The translations under genes were made by a program, and so were the position numbers. DNA of 64,000 nucleotides, from contig OY757011.1 of the NCBI GenBank assembly GCA_963580285.1, positions 156,477,245 to 156,541,244 on the forward strand, read 5' to 3'. This document shows positions 1 through 10,600 of this stretch, in pieces. The DNA is from Lucinisca nassula (Eukaryota > Mollusca > Bivalvia > Lucinida > Lucinidae). The stretch's first letter is position 1, and every line of letters begins with the position of its first letter. The notes under the pieces were generated by a model. That model saw only the letters and a program-made list of their open reading frames with translations, did no database searches and was not told the DNA's origin.

Positions 1-6
1 GGCTTA

Positions 7-31
7 AGTAATTATTCAGCAGGATAAGGGT
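7..31. mobile_element. family B MITE, 3' tip only
   Basis: TAATTATTCAGCAGGATAAG followed by GGTTA is the usual outer end of family B; the rest lies upstream of the window. Confidence 0.5.
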
Positions 32-52
32 TACGGTTGCATGTACAAAAAT

Positions 53-567
53 ACAGTTGAACTTCAGTGGCTTGAACACCTTTGGGACTGAAAAATTGTT
101 GGAGACAGGGGTAGTTTGAACCCTTGAGAGTTAATCATAGTGTCATCCTCATCAGGAATCAATATAGGGATATCTTTTCCGTTTTCTTTAAAATACAGCG
201 AAATTCCGCCAATAAGACCACCAAAAATTCAGACTAATTCTGTTTTTAAAAGCTTATTTAGTAGGTTGCAGTTGTTCTTTCTTTGTGATTTCTGCATACA
301 GTGTCCTCTGGTCAACATATTACTTTTGGACAGTCCCAAAGGTGGTCTTGATATAGGAAATTTACTGTAACAGATTGTCATATTTTCTCATTAGAATTTC
401 CTCTTTGAGATGATTCTAATGAGTACACACAATATTTCCAAGATAAAAAAGAAAGTAATCACATATATCTGCTTTTATGGGAAATTTTTCCTTCCTAGGG
501 ACTGAAGAACAAGTTGGAAACAGACATGCTAATTTAGCCATCAATGTTTGAGCCATTGAAGGTTGAC
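53..567. mobile_element. family F palindromic MITE with family E nested inside
   Basis: The outer ends match the copy at 31759-32105 (start CAGTCGAACTTCAATGGCTC, end as its inverted repeat). The inner part holds the family F inverted motif TCTAATGAGTACACACA near 412-430. A reversed family E copy interrupts it at 195-369. Confidence 0.65.
195..369 (-). mobile_element. family E MITE (reverse orientation)
   Basis: Flanked by TA on both sides (193-194, 368-370 region), with a gapped inverted repeat around AAGACCACC. TA duplication suggests a Tc1/mariner-type non-autonomous element. It is nested in family F, so it is younger than that copy. Confidence 0.6.
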
Positions 568-710
568 TAGCTAAACTCAAATTTTATGATCAGACTGGTT
601 ACAAGTACAGACTGATGTGTTATTTCACTATACACACATGACATTTTTGCTTATTTGAGCTCATTTGCTGTGTCATATTTGTCATTTAAAGAATTTTCTC
701 CTGCAGACAC

Positions 711-946
711 TAACCCATTGCATGCAGGAAACTTCTAAAGAGGTACCTTGGTAAACGGTGCAGGCCCAGATCAGACGTCGCAAAATGCGGCGTCTGATCA
801 GGGTCTGCACTATTTGCTAACAGAATTTTCTGTCAAAAATAGAATAAAAAGGAAAGAATAGGCCTGACACCCCTTATATGACAAATGGACTTGTCCAACA
901 TATACATGTAGCAATGGGAGACTCCACTAGCATACAATTGGCAAAT
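711..946. mobile_element. family A MITE
   Basis: Starts TAACCCATTGCATGCAGG and carries the shared palindrome (about 762-826: GGTGCAGGCCCAGATCAGAC and its inverse). It is about the same length as the cleaner copy at 10925-11154; the right end is degraded. Confidence 0.6.
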
Positions 947-1077
947 AAACATTTTGTAGTCAATAACCACTTCTTCTGTACAGATAACATTGTTGTGCAT
1001 ATCAGAGCATTCTTTACTTGGCATACTAAGCCTTCAGCTGCTATTCAGATTCTTAGAGCAGATGACAGTCTGATTTT

Positions 1078-1356
1078 TATGCCCCGTAGGAGGGCATATA
1101 GTTTTTGCACTGACCGTTTGTGGGTTTGTGCGTTTGTAAGTCCGCACTTCTTTTGTGATGCGAACTTCTTCCTCATTTCTTCAACGAGCAGAAACTTTGC
1201 ACATGCATTTCTTGTGAGGTGAAGGGATGCCTAACACAATTTTCGTGTTGGTCCTATCATTTTCGAAGGAGTTACAGCCCTTTCCTATCATTTTCGAAGG
1301 AGTCCTCAAATTTGCTCCCACGGGGGCATTGCTCACTTATAGTGACAGCTCTTGTT
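1078..1356 (+). mobile_element. short pearl/HINE-like element 1
   Basis: Starts TATGCCCCGTAGGAGGGCAT (hairpin). The 3' side has CACGGGGGCAT (inverted copy of the start), a hairpin GCTCACTTATAGTGA and CTCTTGTT at the end. The core holds only about one monomer (CCTATCATTTTCGAAGGAG twice). It lies 140 bases before GGCX exon a. Confidence 0.65.
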
Positions 1357-1387
1357 TTTAAAATATTTTTTCATAGTAAATAAGGTC

Positions 1388-1440
1388 TGAAATTATATGT
1401 GAATCAACTCCTGTAATGTCAAGCCTTATTTTCTCTGAAA
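1388..1440. repeat. family L palindromic repeat fragment
   Basis: GTCAAGCCTTATTTTCTCTG with TATGTGAATCAACTCCTG is shared with 59930-60010 and 61975-62060. Only part of the element is left here, just upstream of GGCX exon a. Confidence 0.4.
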
Positions 1441-1496
1441 AATATGAAAAACATGATATTTGCCATCTGCAAACCATGGTTTGAATTGTTTTTCAG

Positions 1497-1660
1497 ATTA
1501 CTTCTAACAGAAGATCAGATAGGATATTTTGTGGTGCACCTGGGAGGCCTCATAATAGATCTGTTTCTGGGGTTCTTCCTTTTCTTTGACGGGACCAGAA
1601 AGATAGCATTCCTTGTAGGATCATCATTTCACCTTATGAACTCACAGTTATTTAGTATAG
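1497..1660 (+). CDS. GGCX: GGCX exon a (first exon in window)
   Basis: Acceptor TTTTTCAG ends at 1496; donor GTCAGT starts at 1661. The exon begins with the last base of a split codon and ends in phase 1. It encodes 54 whole residues: a hydrophilic [10 protein letters not shown] start, then hydrophobic stretches ([20 protein letters not shown] and after) that fit membrane segments of the N-terminal multi-pass domain, ending in [11 protein letters not shown], a hallmark of the family. The preceding exon is not in the window; I searched 1-1496 and saw no further GGCX sequence. Confidence 0.92.
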
Positions 1661-4600
1661 GTCAGTATACGTATTTAACCCTTATCCCGCTGTTCACGAC
1701 AACCTCTACTTTTGCAAACAGTGTAGATCCAGATCAGATGGCTTCTTCAGACTGTTTGTCATGCAGTTTGTGAATTTAACAAATATATTATGTCAAGTAA
1801 TTGGATTGGTGGATAGTCAGAAATGGGTGTGGCTATATTAATTTATGCATCGGAATAAGGGTTAAGAGGAATGCTCACCCCATCAGGTGAGGTTTCCCAT
1901 TCAGAGCTCTTTTTGTTGAGAAGCAAATTCTCTTCCTTAACTCGTGTCCTGCTGAATGAAATAATTAAGCCACACCCATTTCTGACTTTCAACCAATCAG
2001 ATTACTTGATGTAACTTTTTCCTACAAGTTCAAGAACTGAATGTCAAACAGTGTAGATACTGATCAGATGGCTTCTGCAGAAGCCATCTGATCTGTATCT
2101 ACACTGTTTGCAAAAGATAGTGCATATTCTGACTCTGTAGTACAGGGTTTAGGTGTAAACCCCCTTTAAGAAGGGGGGAAACTTATAAGAAAGTCCCAGA
2201 ACTTTTATCAAAATGTTAGACAGTTTGTCTGGTGTATCCATTCATTTTTCAGTTTATATAAAATGAAGTAAACCTCATTGAGATTGTGCTGCTTTTTTAG
2301 ATGTAAAATATTGATTGGGCTCATGTGCTGGGATGTTGGCAAACAGTGTAGACCCAGATCGGATGCTGCAGAATATAGTGTTTGATCAGGGTCTACACTG
2401 TTTGCTTAAAAACTGGAATTGAAGTGTTAACCCTTAAGACGCAGAGAAAAAATACATCTTAAAATGTCGCCTGCTTATGTCATCTGCTGAATCTTCTTGC
2501 ATACAGGCAAACAACGTGGACCCAGTCTCAGACTGCTTCTACAGGAGCAGTCTGATCTGGGTCCACATTGTTTGCAAAAAATACTTTTAAGGTAACCGAC
2601 AGATGGCAAAGCAGTCGACGATTGCCGTGATTGGCATCTTATGGGTTATAAACCACTCTGTAGTTTGAATTCAGAACTAGTTTCCCAACCTTCACTCAGA
2701 TACAGTCAACCCACTAGTGCTGTCTGTGCTTTGATTATTATACCGTATTCGCCCTAATTACCGCACAGTGCGCTTAGTTTTTTCAAAATCGTGTCAAAAG
2801 ATCACAGTGAAATATCTACCTAATTAGCGCACACTCGATGCCAAAACAATAGCTTCCGAGATGATGCATACTGATATTTAATGGGACAGAAAAGGATACT
2901 CAAGCATTGCCTCCACTGTTGAAGAAATAAGGTAAATTTTTTTTTATAGATTTACTGTGAGGGCTTCCAGGGGGAGGTTACTGTAAAGTGTGCGCTTATG
3001 CATTTCTTTTTTCAAAAATAGCTTTGGTGTGCCCTTATAGGAGCATGTGCGGTAATTAGGGCGAATACAGTAATTGATGCTGAGGCCCACCAAAACCTAC
3101 CAGAAGACCTCGAGAGACTCGCATTAACCTCCACATCAACCTCCACATTGACTTCCACATTGAACAAAGGGGACATATCAATAGTTAAGCGGGAAAGGCT
3201 CAGGCAAGCCTGCTCAAGTCTCATCAGATCCTTTGCTGCTCACAAACATGCAGAGATGACCAAGATATAACTTTATGCAAGAAGTCATGCATCTAGCCCT
3301 AATAAGGTTGGCTTTGAAAAGTATACAATAAAATCCTATATTAAGACCACCTTTGGAACTGTTCAAAAGTGGTCTTAAAGACCACTTTTGAACTGTTCCA
3401 AAGGTGGTCCCTGACCAGAGGACATTGTATGCAGAAAGCACTAAAATTCCTATATTAAGACCACTTTTGGAACTGTTCAAAAATGGTCTTTAAGACCAGA
3501 GGACATTGTATACAGAAAGCACTAAATTGTATACAGAAAGCACCTTTCTAAATAAACTTTTTGAAGCAGAATTAGTCTTTATTTTAGAATCAGAGAATGC
3601 TAAGGTCTCTTTTGTCAAGGATCAGCTCTACTGTTTTTGTCCATCTCTTTTAGGTATGTTTCCCTGGGTATGTTTAGCTACCCTGCCAGTATTCAGCCAC
3701 ACAGATTGGCCTAGGAAGATGTTTAGATGGTTCCCACATTCCTTGTCTTTCATTACACCAGTCGACAGCCAGCTTCAGAGGAGCAGTCATTGTATATATG
3801 ATAAAGAAGACTTGAAGCCAGATACACATAGAAAGGTATTCTTCATTTATGTAAAATAAAATAAAGTTTTTTATGTCCCTGGTAGCGATAGCGGGGATAT
3901 ATTGTTTTTGCCCTGTCTGTTTGTTTGTTTGATTGTTTGTTTGTATTTGGACGACTTTAACGTTGGTCTTAACTTTTGAACAATTTGAGATAGAGCATTC
4001 ATATTTGGCATGTAGTTTCCTTGTGACAAGAGCTTCACATTCATGCAAATAAAAATTTGACCTGTGACCTTGACCTTTGACCTACTTAAAAGAAAAAAAA
4101 TAACATTGGTTATTGCTCTGTTCTCAGCCCACTGCTTTTCATCATTGTGCTTGAAGCCTTGTCATGCGAGTTCCGCTCTGGAGTCCCCTGGGAGGACCTG
4201 TATGCTGATGACCTTGTCATCATAGCTGAATCCCTTGAGGAATGTGTCAGGAGGCTCTTAATTTGGAAAGACGCAATGGAGGCGAATGGGCTGAGAGTGA
4301 ATGCAGGAAAGACAAAGATCATGATCTGTGGTACAGGTCTGGACCTCTTGCAGAGTACAGGCCAGTTCCCATGCGCTGTATGTCGCACTGGAGTGGGCAG
4401 CAACAGTATCTTTTGTAATGGCTGCAAGTTCTGGGTGCACAAGAAATGCAGTGGGCTCAAATGCTTGATAGAGGATCCTGATTACAGGTGTACATGGTGC
4501 CAAGGAACTGCACGCCCCTTAGATGGCAGACCACAGAGGGAAGTCCAAGTCGGATCCGACAAGCTGGAGGTTGTAGCTTCCTTTTGCTACCTCGTTCAAG

Positions 4601-7600
4601 ACACATGGCAGTGTGTATAGCTCTTGTGTGCGGAGCGCAATGCTCCATGCCAGTGAGACATGGCCATTGACAAAGCCAAACCTCCAACGTCTACAGCGAA
4701 ATGACAGGGCAATGATCAGACAGATCTGCAATGTCAAGCCACAGGACACTGTCACCATCAGGTCCAGTTAAGTTACTTGAGCGTCTTGGCATTGAGGACC
4801 TGGACCTCATCCTGAAAGAGAGAAGGCTTCGCTGGTATGGACATGTGGAACGCTCCAACGGTGCAGTCAAGACTGCCTGTGACATACAGGTAGGTGGAAA
4901 GCGGGGGCCAGGAAGGCCCAAGATGACCTGGAAGCAGCTAACAGAAAGAGATTGCAGAGAATGGAAGCTCTCTGCTATCGATCCTCATGATAGACAAGCC
5001 TGGAGATCTGGTTAAGATCTGCCATGCATGCAGCAAGCCAGCTACCTGGAAGGGGGCCCACTTCTGTGGACCTTGCCCCTATACCTGCACATTAATCAAA
5101 AATCCGTTGATGATGATGATGATGATTGGTCATAACTTGTGAACCGCTTGATACAGCCTTCATATTTTGCTTGTATGTTCCTTGTGACAAAAGCTTAACA
5201 TTCATGCAAAATTTTTTGACCTTTTACATTGACCTTTGATCTACTTAAAATAAAAAAATAACATTTTGGTCATTACTTATGAACCATTTGAGATAGAGCC
5301 TTCATATTTGGCATGTAGGTTCCTTGTGACAAGAGATTTATATCCATGCAAATATTTTTTACCTTTGACCTACTTAAAAGAAAAAATTAACATTTTGGTC
5401 ATAATTTTCTAACCACTTGGGATAGAGCATTCATATTTGGCATGTAGGTTCCCTGTGATAAGAGCTTAACACTCATGCAAAATGTTTTGACCGTGACTTT
5501 GACCTTTGACCTACTTAAAAGAAAAAATAAAATTGTTCATCACTTTTGAACCGTTTAAGATAGAGCCTTCATATCTGGCATGTAGGTTCCTTGTGACAAG
5601 AGCTTTACATTATGTTTTGACCGTGAACTTGACCTATGACCTACTTAAAAGAAAAAAATATTATTGTTCATAACTTTTGAACCGTTTTAGATAAAGCCTC
5701 CCTATTTGGCATATATTTTCCTGGTGTCAAGGGCTTCCCACTCAAACAAAAAATCTTTACCTGTGACCATGACTTTGAACTGTGACCAACTTTGAAAAAA
5801 AAATGACCATGCCCGGGTACATGTTCGTGTTTCACAAACACATCTGTTTTTTTTTGCTCACCTGAGCACGAAGTGCTCATGGTGAGGTATTGTGGTCAGT
5901 GAACGTCCATCGTCCGTCATCAACAGTTTGATTTAAATGTGAACTCCTCCTAAACTCTTGGGCCAATCTGATACAAACTTCACAGGAATGTTGCCTGGGT
6001 TGCTCCCTACCAAAATAACTAAAATCGTTCCATTCCTATGAACAAGATGGCCACCAGAGCTAAAAATAGAAAAATCTTTAAACCCCAACTCCTCCTGTAC
6101 ACTTGAGCCAATTTCATTTTAACTTCATGGGAATGTTGCTTAGGTGACTCTCAACCAAAATAGCTAAAACAGTTCCGCTCCGATGAGCAAAATGGCCGTT
6201 TGAGCTAAAAATAGGAAAACATCGCAGATTTGCTTCAAATGCAAACTCCTCCTAAATCCTTGGGCCATTTGGATTCAAACTTCACAGGAATTTCGCCTAG
6301 GTGACTCCCTACCAAAAAAGCTAAAATCGTTCCGCTGTGATGAACAAGATGGTCGCCAGAGATAAAAATAGAAAAAACTCCTCCTATACCCCTAGGCCAA
6401 TTTCATTTAAACTTCATCGCAAGGTTGCTTAGATAACCCTCTACCAAAATTGCTAAAACGATTCCGGTCTGATGAACAAAATGGCCGCCAGCGCTAAAAG
6501 TAGAAAAACATCATAAATTTGCTTCAAATGTGAACTCCTTCTAAACCCTTGGGCCAATTTGATTCAAACTTCACAGGAATTTTGCCTAGGTGACTCCCTA
6601 CCAAAATAGCTAAAATCAGTCTGCTGTGACAAACAAGATGGCCCCCAGAGTGAAAATAGAAAAAATCTTCAAACGACAACTCCTCCTGTACCCTTTGGCC
6701 AATTTTATTCAAACTTCATAGGAATGTTGCTTAGATGACCCTCTACCAAATTAGCTAAAACGATCCCTGTCTGATGAACAAAATGGCCACCATAGCTAAA
6801 ATAGAAAAACATTGTAAATTTGCTTCAAATGCGAACTCCTCCTAAACCCTTGGGCCAATTTGATTCAAACTTCACAGGAGTATACCAAGGTGACTCCCTA
6901 CCATAATAGCTAAAATCGTTTTGCTCTGACAAACAAGAATTGCTAAAAAGATTCAGGTCTGATGAACAAAATGGCCGCCAGCGCTAAAAGTAGAAAAACA
7001 TCATAAATTTGCTTCAAATGTGAACTCCTTCTAAACCCTTGGGCCAATTTGATTCAAACTTCACAGGAATTTTGCCTAGGTGACTCCCTACAAAAATAGC
7101 TAAAATCAGTCTGCTGTGACAAACAAGATGGCCCCCAGAGTGAAAATAGAAAAAATCTTCAAACGACAACTCCTCCTGTACCCTTTGGCCAATTTTATTC
7201 AAACTTCATAGGAATGTTGCTTAGATGACCCTCTACCAAATTAGCTAAAACGATCCCCGTCTGATGAACAAAATGGCCACCATTGCTAAAAATAGAAAAA
7301 CATCGTAAATTTGCTTCAAATGCGAACTCCTCCTAAACCCTTGGGCCAATTTGATTCAAACTTCACAGGAGTATACCTAGGTGACTCCCTACCATAATAG
7401 CTAAAATCGTTTTGCTCCGACAAACAAGATGGTCACCAGAGCTAAAATAGAAAAAATCTTTAAACGACAACTCCTCCTGTACCCTTTGGCCAATTTGATT
7501 CAAACTTCACAGGAATATTGCCTAGGTGACTCCCTCCAAAATTTTGCTCCGACAAACAAGATGGCCACCAGAGCTCAAAATAGAAAAAAATCTTTAAACA

Positions 7601-10600
7601 ACAACTCCTCCTGTACCTTGTTATGCCCTCGCAACAACGTTGCGAATGGGGATATAGCATCGGTGCCGTGCGTCCGTGTGTTAGTGTGTGTGTGTGTCTG
7701 TGTGTGTGTGTGTGTCTGTCCGGAACCTTGTGAGCAGGATAGAAGACACAGTATTCATCGTAGAAGCATCAAACCTTCCACAAATGTTCACCATGTACAG
7801 AGGATGAACCCTATTGAATTTCAAGGTCAGGGGTTAAAGGTCAAGGTCACAATGGACTTGAACTTGAAAACCTTGTGAGCAGGATAGAAGACACAGTATT
7901 CATCGTAGAAGCATCAAACCTTCCACAAATGTTCACCATGTACAGAGGATGAACCCTATCGAATTTCAAGGTCAGGGGTTAAAGGTCAAGGTCACAATGG
8001 ACTTGAACTTGAAAACCTTGTGAGCAGGATAGAAGACACAGTATTCATCGTAGAAGCATCAAACCGATTTATTTTAATACTTTTCTTTCACATTAAGTAT
8101 GAAAGGAACTAGTAGAATTTTTGCACTTCAGATTAGTTTTGCCCTCTGCAGTGTTTCTTTGTTTTCTTCTTTCAATCTTCAGAGGCCCAGATAAGAAGCA
8201 TTTTCAGTATTCTATCTCAGATGTTGCCATACAAGCCCTAAGGCTTAAACTTGATATAGAATATAAGCAATACTCCTTGCACTGTATAAGAGACAGTGAT
8301 GGTCTTTGGCTTATTTCTTGTGTCTCCCCACTTTTCTGTTTTTTTTGTTTTTTTTTTTTTCAAACTTTCTCTCCCCCCCCCCCCCCCCCCCCCCAACACA
8401 CACACACACACACAGTGGAATTGGTTTCCACTGACCATTCCAAGGCAGTTCTTCTGTCGCGGTTTATTATCCCCTCGCAACAACGTTACGAATGGGGATA
8501 TAGCATCGGTGCCGTGCGTCCGTGTGTTAGTGTGTGTGTGTGTCTGTGTGTGTGTGTGTCTGTCCGGAACCTTGTGAGCAGGATAGAAGACACAGTATTC
8601 ATCGTAGAAGCATCAAACCTTCCACAAATGTTCACCATGTACAGAGGATGAACCCTATTGAATTTCAAGGTCAGGGGTTAAAGGTCAAGGTCACAATGGA
8701 CTTGAACTTGAAAACCTTGTGAGCAGGATAGAAGACACAGTATTCATCGTAGAAGCATCAAACCTTCCACAAATGTTCACCATGTACAGAGGATGAACCC
8801 TATCGAATTTCAAGGTCAGGGGTCAAAGGTCAAGGTCACAATGGACTTGACCTTGAAAACCTTGTGAGCAGGATAGAAGACACAGTATTCATCGTAGAAG
8901 CATCAAACCTTCCACAAATGTTCACCATGTACAGAGGATGAACCCTATTGAATTTCAAGGTCAGGGGTCAAAGGTCAAGGTCACAATGGACTTGACCTTG
9001 AAAACCTTGTGAGCAGGATAGACGACACAGTATTCATCGTAGAAGCATCAAACCTTCCAAAAATGTTCACCATGTACAGAGGATGAACCCTATTGAATTT
9101 CAAGGTCAGGGGTCAAAGGTCAAGGTCACAATGGACTTGACCTTGAAAACCTTGTGAGCAGGATAGAAGACACAGTATTCATCGTAGAAGCATCAAACCT
9201 TCCACAAATGTTCACCATGTACAGAGGATGAACCCAATTGAATTTCAAGGTCAGGGGTCAAAGGTCAAGGTCACAATGGACTTGACCTTGAAAACCTTGT
9301 GAGCAGGATAGACGACACAGTATTCATCGTAGAAGCATCAAACCTTCCAAAAATGTTCACCATGTACAGAGGATGAACCCTATTGAATTTCAAGGTCAGG
9401 GGTCAAAGGTCAAGGGCACAATGGACTTGACCTTGAAAACCTTGTGAGCAGGATAGAAGACACAGTATTCATCGTAGAAGCATCAAACCTTCCACAAATG
9501 TTCACCATGTACAGAGGATGAACCCTATTGAATTTCAAGGTCAGGGGTCAAAGGTCAAGGTCACAATGGACTTGACCTTGAAAACCTTGTGAGCAGGATA
9601 GAAGACACAGTATTCATCATAGAAGCATCAAACCTTCCACAAATGTTCACTATGTACAGAGGATGAACCCTATTGAATTTCAAGGTCAGGGGTCAAAGGT
9701 CAAGGTCACAATGGACTTGACCTTGAAAACCTTGTGAGCAGGATAGATGACACAGTATTCATCGTAGAAGCATCAAACCTTCCACAAATGTTCACCATGT
9801 ACAGAGGATGAACCCTATTGAATTTCAAGGTCAGGGGTCAAAGGTCAAGGTCACAATGGTCTAACATATTCAGATTGGATTTTCATGTTAATGAATGAAT
9901 TTCAAGGTCAGGGGTCAAAGGTCAAGGTCACAATGGACTTGACCTTGAAAACCTTGTGAGCAGGATAGAAGACACAGTATTCATCATAGAAGCATCAAAC
10001 CTTCCACAAATGTTCACTATGTACAGAGGATGAACCCTATTGAATTTCAAGGTCAGGGGTCAAAGGTCAAGGTCACAATGGACTTGACCTTGAAAACCTT
10101 GTGAGCAGGATAGATGACACAGTATTCATCGTAGAAGCATCAAACCTTCCACAAATGTTCACCATGTACAGAGGATGAACCCTATTGAATTTCAAGGTCA
10201 GGGGTCAAAGGTCAAGGTCACAATGGTCTAACATATTCAGATTGGATTTTCATGTTAATGAATGGTATGCAGTTGCGAGGGGATGCTACGCTTGCGTTGC
10301 CTTGTTGCTTAGGTGACCCTCTACCAAAATAGCTAAAACAGTTCTGCTCTGATGAGAAAAATGGCCACCATAGCTAAAAATAGAAAAACATCGTAAATTT
10401 GCTTTAAACGTGAACTCCTCTTTAACCCTTGGGTCAATTTGATTCAAACTTCACAGGAATGTTACGTAGGTGACTCCCTACCAAAATAGCTAAAATCATT
10501 CCGCTCTGATGAACAAGATGACCCCCAGAGCCAAAAATAGAAAAAATCTTCAAACGACAACTCCTCCTGTACCCTTGGACCAATATCATTCAGACTTCAT

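Noticed and set aside
878..1222. 114-codon + strand open frame
   Set aside because: It runs through a family A MITE and pearl/HINE-like element 1; no domain and no splice context.
1..1496. Upstream GGCX exons
   Set aside because: No segment resembles the preceding family regions; the sequence is repeats and unassigned intron.
7429..7878. 149-codon frame with Cys-Val repeats
   Set aside because: It reads through two tandem-repeat elements and a TG microsatellite; Cys-Val runs are translated GTGT.
8121..8651. 176-codon frame, part of which looks protein-like (about 8180-8290)
   Set aside because: It ends in poly-C and TG microsatellites and crosses into element 4b; flanking GGCX exons b and c already join in phase, so it is not a missing GGCX exon.
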